A DNA stretch of 39,062 nucleotides, taken from positions 1-39,062 of the forward strand of contig JAAYKE010000086.1 in the NCBI GenBank assembly GCA_012522575.1. The letters run 5' to 3'. Below are positions 7,663 through 16,700 of this stretch, piece by piece. The stretch's first letter is position 1. Every line of letters begins with the position of its first letter. This DNA comes from Armatimonadota bacterium (GTDB taxonomy: Bacteria; Armatimonadota; UBA5829). The position numbers were made by a program, and so were the translations under genes. The notes beneath the pieces were generated by a model, which was given only the letters and a program-made list of their open reading frames with translations, searched no databases and was not told where the DNA came from.

Positions 7663-7754
7663 TAAATCTCAGGCGATGGAATGCAGTTTATCACAGGACG
7701 CCAATTTATTTAACAATACCCCATGACTCTTTTTTTTGCGCAGAGCCTTTTTTA

Positions 7755-7848
7755 TATCGACTATCGGCCAATGATAATCGACTAATTGCCCAAACGACGC
7801 CACAGGATTCGATTCCTGCGCGGTTAGGCGCAAAATCGACTACTTGCC
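7755..7848 (+). repeat. Three spaced ATCGACTA repeats
   Basis: ATCGACTA-like units occur at 7755-7769 (TATCGACTATCGGCC), 7775-7790 (TAATCGACTAATTGCC) and 7833-7848 (AAATCGACTACTTGCC). They lie between the TerS-like gene and the right attachment site. They could be protein-binding sites for packaging or recombination. The 7663-8001 stretch holds no gene I can support. Confidence 0.4.
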
Positions 7849-8001
7849 TTTTGGGAATCACAGGCGCAGGATTGTTGAGATAGCTATACTCTGTGGCGGT
7901 TCTATGGCGTTTCAAGAGGGACGAATGCCTGACCGGTGGCGTTAGCGCAGATAATCAGAGCTACCTTCATTCGGACGGGCATATACCGGGCAAAAAATGC
8001 A

Positions 8002-8076
8002 TTGACAGGCTCACTTGGTTAGACTATACTAGATGAAACAGGACAGTACGGAATAGCACTAACCAAGTGAGCTTGA
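8002..8076 (+). promoter_or_regulatory. Promoter near right end with integrase arm-type repeats
   Basis: TTGACA (8002-8007), 17 bases, TATACT (8025-8030) is a near-consensus sigma70 promoter reading towards the restored tRNA-Glu. Its spacer is an inverted copy of the CTAACCAAGTGAGCCTG repeat (8006-8022), and a direct copy lies at 8059-8076. In the integrated state it can transcribe the tRNA; in a circular form it would read across the attachment site into the integrase gene. Binding of integrase to the repeat inside the promoter could shut it off. Confidence 0.6.
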
Positions 8077-8161
8077 GCAGTATTCGGGCAGTATTTTTGG
8101 GGTTGTGTTCAGCGGTTATCAGGCCATAAATACCCTGTTTCACGCTCAGAATAGCACCAAT

Positions 8162-8219
8162 ATTCAAAAACGCGTGGCCCCGTCGTCTAGTGGTCAAGGA
8201 TGCATGGTTCTCAGCCATG
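8162..8219 (+). repeat. Right attachment repeat (58 bp)
   Basis: Perfect copy of 197-254. Here the tRNA-Glu 5' half supplied by the element is joined to the chromosomal 3' half, so the gene is rebuilt on integration. Confidence 0.85.
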
Positions 8220-8252
8220 AGATCGAGGGTTCGAATCCCTTCGGGGCTACCA
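8176..8252 (+). tRNA. tRNA-Glu (CTC anticodon)
   Basis: A full cloverleaf can be drawn: acceptor GGCCCCG/CGGGGCT (first pair G-U), D arm, anticodon stem CATGG/CCATG with loop TTCTCAG (anticodon CTC), T arm AGGGTTCGAATCCCT, discriminator A and an encoded CCA (8250-8252). The 5' half belongs to the inserted element and the 3' half to the chromosome. A terminator follows at 8289. Confidence 0.95.
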
Positions 8253-8288
8253 AGCATTAAAATTGAAAAGCTCTCTTTGCGAAATTGA

Positions 8289-8314
8289 CCCTGTCGGGTT
8301 TCCGGCGGGGTTTT
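8289..8314 (+). terminator. Intrinsic terminator after tRNA-Glu
   Basis: CCCTGTCGG and CCGGCGGGG pair over nine positions (two G-U) around a GTTT loop, followed at once by TTTT. Confidence 0.7.
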
Positions 8315-8438
8315 CGCGTCTTTACGAGCGTAAAACCGGCTTTCACCCGGTGTTATCCGAACCGAATCTCGTGACCGGGCTTTGCCCCGAAAACCCACAT
8401 TTCGAGACATTTTCTCTCTGTTTGGCGGGTTTTCTCTA

Positions 8439-8475
8439 AATCACGTGACCGGGGGGTTGGCCCGGTCACGTGATT
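8439..8475. repeat. Perfect 15-bp stem-loop downstream of the defence operon
   Basis: AATCACGTGACCGGG and CCCGGTCACGTGATT flank a 7-base loop. It lies 75-110 bases past the end of the minus-strand operon. Neither side has a clear U-run, so it may be a 3'-end-protecting or factor-assisted terminator structure, or a mobile-element end. Confidence 0.5.
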
Positions 8476-8548
8476 CCCACCGATAGCAGTCGAGGCACGC
8501 GCCAGGATAGTTCTAGCAACTACGGAGACAAATGATGAGCAGAGGCTG

Positions 8549-9541
8549 CTACTTGCCCTCATCTTCAGTCATGCGGCCAAAGACTTCCGAATGATGTGGA
8601 ACCGTCAGGCTATATCGATCTGGTAGGAAGTACCTCAACCATCTCATCAGAGTCTGCCAAGCTCGGTCTGCGTCGAATCCAGGCCGTTCAACCATCGATG
8701 CGATTGCGTCTCTGACTGCGCCGAAACGTTGCGGGGTGGCAACGAATGCATCGACCTTCCTGACGGCCGGTTGCTGAAGCAGAAGTGCACCAACGTAGGC
8801 TTCAAATGTTCCTCTCGGTAGTCCTGCCGGTATAGCTAGTACCGCAAGATCGTTGTTCGCGGCCTCTTGAGATGCAGACGAGAGACGATCAGTCTCACCA
8901 GCATACGCCAGGAACAACTCCTCGGGATTTCGCAGGCTCGGAAGCCAATATGGATCAGGCTGGAAAAGCGAACCGCATTGTTGATGAGCATCCAATGTAC
9001 CGATAGGCTCAGGTTGGCAGGTTGCTTGCCAGACCTGCACCGAGATTGCCTCTACGATCTCGATCATCTGCTCGTAGATGCTATTGTCTATCTCGGCAGA
9101 CACCGCGAATACATGCGGCTCAAACCCGGTCACGGCAGAGTCGTCAAAGGGCAAGGTAGCCAGTAGTTCGAGATTAGGTTGGGCAGCCCATCCTAACGCG
9201 GCTGCAGTAATGTTCGCTGAACCGACAAGGCAGTGGTCGTCCGAGCGGTAGTACTTAGCGTGCAGATTGGCGCAGAGCCATAGCGAGGAGTTTCCGCGTT
9301 CTTTCAACAGTGGCCACACATCCAGATCGCTAACACCAATCACGATTTCGTCTGGACGCCAGCGGGTTATACATCGGAGCACAACTTGGCTTGGTATCGA
9401 CTCCACTACTCGGCTTAGCGCGTCGACTTTTATAAATGGCGCGCAGAGCACCACCTCGGTGGAACTCTGCGCACACAGCTTGATCAGTTGTGTTCCTGGT
9501 GCAGTATCGGGAAATCCTGTCTCTTGCACAGCATTACTCAT
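8549..9541 (-). CDS. PLD-family nuclease-like protein, 330 aa
   Basis: One HKD motif is present: H-A-K at residues 94-96, an Asp at 101 or 102, then GSAN at 107-110. This is the phospholipase-D superfamily active site, used by several restriction endonucleases and helicase-linked nucleases. With a single HKD the enzyme would need to dimerise. The C-terminal half is not recognised and may bind DNA or partner proteins. The start overlaps the GHKL gene by 8 bases, and it is the last gene of the operon. Its most likely role is the nuclease effector of the system. Confidence 0.8.
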   Translation of the reverse strand: MSNAVQETGFPDTAPGTQLIKLCAQSSTEVVLCAPFIKVDALSRVVESIPSQVVLRCITRWRPDEIVIGVSDLDVWPLLKERGNSSLWLCANLHAKYYRSDDHCLVGSANITAAALGWAAQPNLELLATLPFDDSAVTGFEPHVFAVSAEIDNSIYEQMIEIVEAISVQVWQATCQPEPIGTLDAHQQCGSLFQPDPYWLPSLRNPEELFLAYAGETDRLSSASQEAANNDLAVLAIPAGLPRGTFEAYVGALLLQQPAVRKVDAFVATPQRFGAVRDAIASMVERPGFDADRAWQTLMRWLRYFLPDRYSLTVPHHSEVFGRMTEDEGK

Positions 9542-11348
9542 CCTGCGCGAGGAAGTTCCGGGCTACTCGGCCCCAGTCGGTCCTTGTATCCTGTGCATTT
9601 TCCTTGCGAACTCCATCAGGCAACTCATCCTCATATCTAGCCCAGGCAGTTAGGAGCAGTTTCAAGCCATCCGAGGCATTTGACAGGCGGGCACTCAATG
9701 TCGGAGCGTCTTGCCCTTCCGTCTGTTCCTCAAGCACCTCCACTAAGTTATCATAGGCAGGATGCTCAGTGTTAAGCGTGATGATGATAGCACCACCACG
9801 GGGCTTCACAGAGAAAAACGCAGCGGTTTCTAGGGGTGCCTTCGCAAACAGGTATTTCAAGTTGTCAGAAATGGTAGTTGCCGCCAGTTCATCAGCGGCG
9901 CTTTCCGAAACCCCCTCTTCTTTTAGAGTCTCCTCAATAATGCCTCTTCGTTCGTCCGGAGGAAGCTGCTCATCCGCGTCGCTTTCGCCATGGTAGCCTT
10001 GTTGTTGTCGCTCTCGTGTTTTGATCGTTGCTGTCGCCTCCGGAGTCGGGCGCTCGTGCCTCTGAGTCCCGCGTGTGCCGCGTGTCTGCGCTTTGATAAG
10101 CCCACGCAATACATTGAGCTGGGTGCCTATCTTATGCACCACATCGATCAGAGGTGCCCTTGGATCACCATCTTCCTTGAGTTCACAACGAACCTCATTG
10201 ATTGTTCTGCCCCCTGTCGCCAGTGACTCCAAGTCCAAAGCGGCGACGTCAGAGAAGTTTCGGGCGAACTGCTTGTTGTTGGTGACACCAAACAGCTCAT
10301 CAAGTTCTGGTGGAAATTCGATCTCGACGCCCCACCAGCGTTCGCGCGGGTCGTACTGGATGACCAGGCTTTGGTCAAGCTCTAATTCCCTATCGGCCCG
10401 GACTATCGAAACACCTACATTGCGCTTCGCGTGCTTTCCGTAGGAGGAGCTGCCTGCCAGGTCTGCATTGCGTGCGTTTTCTTTTGCGTACGAGAACCTG
10501 ATCTTGATGTCGTGCTTTTCGCCACGGAAATCTACCGTGAACGTAGCTTCATAGTCCTCGCCCATGGGTTTGAACATAGGATCGTGGTCGAACGGTGCTG
10601 GACACGACGTTTCGGCCATGAGATATCCGGGATCATTCGGGCGAGCTAGTTTGTCGGTTGCTATACTCGCTGGGTTCTCAATGTCGAATGAGACGAAACG
10701 AATCTGCACCTTGCCGTTGTCCAAGAACTTCCGGTACATCCGCCCGATGAGAAACTCCGAGTTCTCTATGATAGCAGTGGCAGAACGCCACATGAGCCTG
10801 TCCAGATTGGACCACACAACGAGCGTGCCGGAGTCGCCGAAGGCTGATCCCACCTGCCTCCACATCTGAGGGATTTCTTTGGGCGCTGGATCAGGAACCG
10901 TGCTTCTCTGCCCGTTCTTCACCTCAACGATGTCTAGGTAGGTGTGAATAGCATTCTCAACGCCATCCTGCCACGTCCACACATCGACTCTCTTGCACTG
11001 AGAGATTGACGAAGCCGGGAGCCCCATGCCGAACCGACCAATGCCTGATCGGTCAGCACGTTCGAGATGTGTGCCATTGCCGAACTGGAGCGCCATCCTC
11101 AGAACCTCTGCAGTCATCCCTTTGCCGTTGTCGAGGACAGCAAGTTGCTCTACCCGCTTCCGCCGACGTTCCTCAAGCTGTACTTCCTTCTCGGCACACA
11201 GTAGCTCGACCACTGCTGCACCGGCCTCTATCGAGTTGTCCATCAGTTCAGCAATAGCATAGGCGGTATTCTTGTAACCATTGTCTCTCATCGCTTCAAT
11301 GGCCAGATGAGCTGGCACATAAGGATGATCGTTTACTGCGTTCTCCAT
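9534..11348 (-). CDS. GHKL ATPase, MORC/Hsp90-like, 604 aa
   Basis: The Bergerat ATP-binding fold is clear: N box AELMDNS around residues 33-39, G1 box DNGKGM at 73-78, and G2 box GIGRFGMGLPASS at 102-114. A transducer (S5-like) region follows with a conserved-looking NNKQFARNF segment. The C-terminal third is charged and probably flexible. MORC-like GHKL proteins close around DNA on ATP binding, and related proteins are known in bacterial restriction-type operons together with SF2 helicases and nucleases. That is the context here: helicase upstream (16-base overlap) and PLD nuclease downstream (8-base overlap). It may act as a clamp or conformational switch between the two. Confidence 0.85.
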   Translation of the reverse strand: MENAVNDHPYVPAHLAIEAMRDNGYKNTAYAIAELMDNSIEAGAAVVELLCAEKEVQLEERRRKRVEQLAVLDNGKGMTAEVLRMALQFGNGTHLERADRSGIGRFGMGLPASSISQCKRVDVWTWQDGVENAIHTYLDIVEVKNGQRSTVPDPAPKEIPQMWRQVGSAFGDSGTLVVWSNLDRLMWRSATAIIENSEFLIGRMYRKFLDNGKVQIRFVSFDIENPASIATDKLARPNDPGYLMAETSCPAPFDHDPMFKPMGEDYEATFTVDFRGEKHDIKIRFSYAKENARNADLAGSSSYGKHAKRNVGVSIVRADRELELDQSLVIQYDPRERWWGVEIEFPPELDELFGVTNNKQFARNFSDVAALDLESLATGGRTINEVRCELKEDGDPRAPLIDVVHKIGTQLNVLRGLIKAQTRGTRGTQRHERPTPEATATIKTRERQQQGYHGESDADEQLPPDERRGIIEETLKEEGVSESAADELAATTISDNLKYLFAKAPLETAAFFSVKPRGGAIIITLNTEHPAYDNLVEVLEEQTEGQDAPTLSARLSNASDGLKLLLTAWARYEDELPDGVRKENAQDTRTDWGRVARNFLAQDE

Positions 11349-12952
11349 ACATCCTCCCAGTTGCGGAATGCCTGGGCAACTGCGCCAAACCCTGGCAGTT
11401 CCTGATCTACAATAGTGACTACTTCAGCATCAACATTCCCCCCGGCTCGGGGGCCACGGATTGCCCTGCCTACCATTTGGCTATATAGGACAAGTGAAAG
11501 CGTTGGTCGAGCGATTACCGCCGCGCTGGTCTTAGGAGCATCAAAGCCTGTCGTAAGCACACCGTAGTTGCACAGGACTTTGGTTTCAGGGGAATCGTCC
11601 TTGAAATCTTCAATGATACGTGCTCTTTCAGCCGAAGGGGTTGCTCCAGTCAGCGAATATGCCTGTATTCCTCGCGCCCGCAGGGCGCAAGCGATGGTCT
11701 TCGAATGCTGAACGGAAGCCGCAAAGAGTATGGTGCGGCGATGCCTTCTAACCAGGTCTTCCACTTCCTGAACAATGCGCAAGTTACGCTGGTCGTTTTC
11801 ACCAAGCTTTTCCAACACACGAATGGGAATATCCAGTTCTTCCTCTATTCGGCGCAGGTCGGCATCAGTTATGCGCAAGCCGCTGTTAGCGAGTAACGGC
11901 CGGAACGTCACTCGTGCAATGTAGCCTTCCGAAACTAGATAATCGAGCGGGTTATCGTAGCCAGGAACACTCAACGCAACTTTCTGACGTACAAAGAAAT
12001 CCGCCAAGCTCTGATCTGCGTTGATGTCGGACCACGTCCGACCTGGTGTGGCGGTTAGTCCGAGAATGGAAGTTCTTTCGCCCATGACGAAAAGCGCGCT
12101 CAGTATCAGTTTGTACGTCTCAGCGACAGCTTGATGAGCCTCATCCATTACCACCAAGGTACACCGTCTACCGAGCGCGCTGATGAAGTCGATGCCGTTG
12201 TCTCCCCTTATTGTGCTGTAGACCTTCGACAAGCCAGCGATCACAATACCATCGGATACTCCTTGGAGGTCGAGGCTGTGCGAACCCCAGAAGCGGCGGA
12301 GCTTGATATCTCGGTTGCCCAAGGAACGCCATGCACGAGCGAACTCTTCCGCAGCCTGCTCACAGAGTTCCTCTGTGTGCGCGAGCCAGACTACCAACGT
12401 GGGTTCGTTCGAGCGGAGATGATCCGCAATGACATTCATTGACGTCCGAGTTTTGCCGGAGCCCGTGGGCATATGAAGAAGCACGCGGCGTGGTTCCCGT
12501 GACAGGTAGCTTGCCACTTCATTTGCGGCCCGACGCTGATGCTCAAAAAGCGGGTAATCGACCGAGCACTCTTGAGTGTTGTCGGGAATGATTCGCTTAT
12601 CAATCGCTGGCGGATAGAGCTCAAAGAAGCCGAACAGCACACCTTCCTTCTCAGAGCCTCGCGGAAATCGCGATTGCCTCAGCTTCGCATATACGTCTCC
12701 ATCATTCCCTATCCCGATTGCCTGGGCAAGAGTTCGCGCCTCACCGTCTCGGAGCAGATCAAGAAGCAGGGTCCTACTATCGGTGTCGAGCAACAACCCC
12801 TCAGGGCCACGCAAACCAAGAAGCAACTCCCGCAAGCGTGTGGGAGTTGCCAATGTCCTATCTAAGAGCATTATCAAGCGGAGAGCGGCGCTACCAAGCA
12901 AGGTCTGTAGCGTCTCATCATCCGCTCGTGAGAGCAGATTGTTGAACTCCAT
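11333..12952 (-). CDS. DEAH-box SF2 helicase, 539 aa
   Basis: Walker A is MPTGSGKT (161-168), Walker B is DEAH (270-273), motif III-like is LTATPGR, and motif VI is QMVGRAIRG (near the C-terminus). The RecA-like domains are of the type I/III restriction-helicase and UvrB-like group. The ~130-residue N-terminal extension is helical and unrecognised. It should translocate on or remodel duplex DNA. It overlaps the GHKL gene by 16 bases and lies 28 bases after the PAPS-reductase-like gene, in the same operon, so it is probably the motor of the restriction or sensing arm. Confidence 0.9.
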   Translation of the reverse strand: MEFNNLLSRADDETLQTLLGSAALRLIMLLDRTLATPTRLRELLLGLRGPEGLLLDTDSRTLLLDLLRDGEARTLAQAIGIGNDGDVYAKLRQSRFPRGSEKEGVLFGFFELYPPAIDKRIIPDNTQECSVDYPLFEHQRRAANEVASYLSREPRRVLLHMPTGSGKTRTSMNVIADHLRSNEPTLVVWLAHTEELCEQAAEEFARAWRSLGNRDIKLRRFWGSHSLDLQGVSDGIVIAGLSKVYSTIRGDNGIDFISALGRRCTLVVMDEAHQAVAETYKLILSALFVMGERTSILGLTATPGRTWSDINADQSLADFFVRQKVALSVPGYDNPLDYLVSEGYIARVTFRPLLANSGLRITDADLRRIEEELDIPIRVLEKLGENDQRNLRIVQEVEDLVRRHRRTILFAASVQHSKTIACALRARGIQAYSLTGATPSAERARIIEDFKDDSPETKVLCNYGVLTTGFDAPKTSAAVIARPTLSLVLYSQMVGRAIRGPRAGGNVDAEVVTIVDQELPGFGAVAQAFRNWEDVWRTQ

Positions 12953-12980
12953 TAGTCATCCTGTATCTGACGATCTCCTA

Positions 12981-13775
12981 CTACAAAGTGCAAACCAAAC
13001 ACGGTCTCTCCCAGCTATCATCCTCGAAGATTTCGGCTAAGCGGCGGTCAGTAGGGATCTGCCTTTCCGTCCTTCTGGCGTATTCGGCCTTTATCGCTTC
13101 AATTCTCTCGGACCGGGATAGTTCTTCCAAACTCTCATTGTCGCACCAAGTAAATCTTCTACCAGTGGCGTTGTCGACCTTTTCGTATTGACTGGCCAAC
13201 TCGAACAGGTCAGGGTGATGTTCCAAAAGACCTACCCATTCAATCTTTTGCTGGAAGAAGCAGAAATAGCAGCCCGAGCGCGATCTCCAAGTGCGGTACT
13301 GCGGCAGACCGATCCCGGATTCCTCAAGAATGCGAACTACATCGGTATAGCAAAGGCCAGCTTCCTTGAACGGAAAGACAGGCTTGATGTTGGGCTTGGT
13401 TGAGATGTAGCCCTCCCTATCCTCGTCAGCCCGAATCCCCACATAACTGATGACAGATGAGTCTCCTACATACCGCTCGAACGGCTCAAGCTTCAGATGC
13501 CTGGTACACCAGCGCATCTGTGAAGATGGCAGATAGCCACGGAATATGTTGAGCCAGTGATCGAATCCTCGCCCGTCTCTTAGAGTGAGTATCGGCCTTC
13601 CGAGCACTCCCTCCAGACGAGCAAGGTAGTCGTATGTCTCCGGGAGTTCCTTCTCAGTGTCACAGAATACGTACTCCATCTGGGGTACTCGGTCCCGCAT
13701 GTAGATAGCAAGCGCCGCACTATCTTTGCCACCGGAAACACACAATATATGGCGTATTTTATCGATTTCCATCAT
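12981..13775 (-). CDS. PAPS-reductase-family protein, DndC-like, 264 aa
   Basis: An ATP-pyrophosphatase PP-loop, SGGKDS (residues 14-19), opens an adenine-nucleotide alpha-hydrolase fold. Cysteines lie at Cys90 (MRWCTRH), Cys169/Cys172 (GCYFC) and Cys259/Cys262 (CLVC), enough to hold an iron-sulfur cluster or zinc. This is the family that includes DndC/SspD (DNA phosphorothioation) and BrxP of BREX type 4, rather than assimilatory CysH. ATG 13775 is preferred because GAGG lies 7 bases upstream; ATG 13787 would also work. It overlaps the ATPase gene by 17 bases. No DndD, DndE or cysteine desulfurase is encoded nearby, so the chemistry is uncertain: it could modify DNA with sulfur or another group using a host sulfur donor. 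Confidence 0.85.
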   Translation of the reverse strand: MMEIDKIRHILCVSGGKDSAALAIYMRDRVPQMEYVFCDTEKELPETYDYLARLEGVLGRPILTLRDGRGFDHWLNIFRGYLPSSQMRWCTRHLKLEPFERYVGDSSVISYVGIRADEDREGYISTKPNIKPVFPFKEAGLCYTDVVRILEESGIGLPQYRTWRSRSGCYFCFFQQKIEWVGLLEHHPDLFELASQYEKVDNATGRRFTWCDNESLEELSRSERIEAIKAEYARRTERQIPTDRRLAEIFEDDSWERPCLVCTL

Positions 13776-16700
13776 GCGAGGCCTCATTTCGCGACTGCTC
13801 GTCAGCAGATTCGGTACCTAATAATATCACTCGCCGGGCTGCTTCGGCAACTGCCGCTAACAGAATCTGAGTGTCCATCTCAGTCGAGTATTTGCCGATG
13901 ATCTCATCCGCGGCACGTTCCGCTTCATCCTTGTCTTTCTCCGACAGTCTCACGACTCGCCGGACAGGTTCGTCATGTTTGGTGTCTATCGTGACCAGAT
14001 AGCCCGCTTCGCTGTCCTGTAGACTAGATTTCAGATCGACGAGTGTCTCCGCAGACCTGACCTTAGCTGAGAATTGCGCGACGAGTTTGGTGAACAAATC
14101 CTCGTCTGCTCTGCTCCAACGGTTTGGCGGCTGGCCGACGATACCTGCAGCAATCGACTCCAAATACTCGTCATCAGGTAGAATGGTGTCGACAGCACGG
14201 TTCATCAGTGTGCGCAATCCCGTATCTGTCACCAGTCCCGAAAGCAGTGTAGCTCTTTGAGGGATGACGTCTCTCCAGTCTTCTTGAGTCTTCGGGATAT
14301 CGAATATCCGAAACACATCGGTCTTGATGCGACTGAGCAGATCTGAATAGCATGTCATTAGCGCGTTGAATGCCTCGTTGAGTACATCGAAGAACTTGGC
14401 TACGCGTCTCTCATCACACTTGGAAGAATGAACCTCGAATGGGCGGCATCCTAACGCCTCCGGAAGCTCGATGAAGAGTAACCGCTCGGGACTTTTCGCC
14501 CTAAGAATGGCGTCCCTGGCTTTCACGGAGTTGTCAGGCAGGTTCCGAGTTATCTCGACATATTTGTTCAGTGAGGACATTCCCGCGTAGATTGAACGTA
14601 TGACGGGCAGCAGAGCGCTATCAACGTTGAAGCCTTTGGCGAAACGCTCGACCACCACCGCACGCTCGCCTTCTACAACAAAACGCAGTACGGAGAAGTT
14701 CCCAGGGTTGCGCATCAAGCGTTCCATTACCGGAAGAGTCACCTCCGGCACGAATGTGCCGTCCTCATATAGCGCCATGGTTGCTGCGTATGCATGAAGG
14801 CAAGCATAAAACAGAACCGGCACAAATCCATCGGCGACACCGAATGGTGGCCCGCACAACTCTGAGAACAGATCTGCCAGTGGTTTGGGTTGCAGCGATT
14901 CAGAGCAGGATGCTTCAAGAATGTGGTTCCAAGCTTTTTGCAGCCCTGGATCGTCATCGCTCGGACTTGCGAACCCCCACTCCCCACGATCACTCTGCCG
15001 GTGTATCTTGCTTTGCCTGAGAACTGACTCGTAGATGCTTCGCTCAGGGGGATAGCCATTGAGACCAAGTCCGTCCTCCTGACTATGCAGGAGCATTGCC
15101 TCGATAAGGTTTCGGCGTGCCGCCGCTGCTGCTGAGGATAGATAGCGGCGGTTGATCAGTTCGTTCTGGACCGTAGGGGCGTATGGGTAAATCTCGTCAG
15201 TAGCTGAGGATACAAGTTCTGCAAGCTCTTTGCTTGACTTCGTTTCTTGCCTCTGGCCTTTCCAGTAGACGGCAGCATGTCCCGAACCCGGGGTGAACAA
15301 CCTGTTCCATTCCGACCGAAATGCAATGCTTGCCTCAAGCCGTCGCTCTTCAAGTTCTTGACGTGCCACACGGTCTCCCGTGAGACCAGGCGTGTTGTTC
15401 TTCACCCATTCGAGCGCAGCCACGTCGCGGGCTGATTCCGCAAGCTGATCTGTCTCTCGTGTGACCATCACGATTGTCGAATTGTCGATATTGGCTTTCA
15501 GTAAGTCCTGGACCGCGCCGTGCTGTTCTTCGTTCTCCCCTAAGCAACAGATTATATGTCCGTCGGCTTCGTCTTTAGCAGATAAGGCTGCTTGCATATC
15601 TTCGGATGAAGCCGGAATGACGGAGAATAGCCTCAGCATCCGTTTTATGTATGAATGCTTCCGGGCAACGAGTGGCGGGGCAGGGCAAAGTTCCTTTGCG
15701 ACCAACAGAGAAACGGACTGCGTAGGCAAGGTCTGATATGCCGCAGTCAGACGTTCTCCAATGTCAATATCGCTGCCTTCGTACAACCTGAAAGCATTAC
15801 GGAACCGGCGATATACGGTAAGCCTTCGTGCTTCCAGTGATTTCAGCACTTCCCTTAGCTGCTCTGCACTGAGTCCTGGCGATTTCAGGGCTAGTTCCAG
15901 CACCTCGTGCGAGGCAGGCAATCGTGATGCGTCGCCGACCAGGTTGAGCAGGCTAATAGTCTTGAGAGTACGGACCTCAGACTCTGTTGCGTCGCCTAAG
16001 CGTGCAAGTCCGTCCTCTGCTTCCGCCCATGCTCGCGCGATCTGTGGAGTCGGAGCGCCACCGATCAAGGTATGGCACGCGTAGTCATAGATGTGCGGTA
16101 GTCGAACGAAAGGAGGATCATCGACGTTGAACTCTTGGTTCCGCACCCAACGTGGTAATGAGAAAGGCTCATCAGCCGACAAGAAAGAGAACAGTGATCG
16201 CTCGTTCTGTCCGAACCGCTTGAATAGCGAAGGGAGCAGGAGCACCGTAGTAGGATGCAGTGGGTAGCAGGATGCACAGAGCTTCTCAAAGTCTTCCTCT
16301 GATCCTCTCGGAGCAAGTACCGAGCAGTCACGGGCGGCTTGTCGCACGTTCTCGATAGGTAGGGATGCCGACTCTTCTTTTCCGTTCATCGCGGCAGCCA
16401 CTAATTGGAGCGCATCTAGTCCGTCCAAGGCACACGGGACGTCAAAGAACCGCTGCTGCACCTTGGCCCATTCTTTCTGGTGACGGCGGCCTAGACGAGA
16501 AGCATACTGCGAAAACTGCTGGTGAAGGATAGTAATGAACCACAGGGGACTATCATAGCTGCGGGAAGCCGCTTCTGCCAGTTCTTGAAGCACCTGAACA
16601 TCACTTTCGTCGGGATTCAGTGCCGCATGCTCAAGCAGTTTGCCAAGCTCATCGACTATGATAATCAGTCCTTGAGCTTGTTCGTGTTCCTTGGCCAACT

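Larger units (their letters stand above)
197..8219 (+). mobile_element. Integrative element in tRNA-Glu, satellite-like, about 8 kb
   Basis: A 58-bp perfect direct repeat (197-254 and 8162-8219) brackets this segment. The left copy ends in the tRNA anticodon arm and continues into foreign sequence; the right copy continues into the correct 3' half and so restores a full tRNA-Glu. The contents are an adjacent tyrosine integrase, a divergent regulator/excisionase-like pair, a P4-type primase-helicase, iteron-like repeats and a TerS-like gene, all between the repeats. No capsid, tail or lysis gene is present. This is the layout of phage satellites (P4, PICI); the assignment to that class is an inference. 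The integrase is interrupted, so the element may be immobile. Confidence 0.85.

Noticed and set aside
7706-7915. 69-codon minus-strand ORF near the right end of the first element
   Set aside because: It has a TTG start without a ribosome site and runs through the ATCGACTA repeat cluster.
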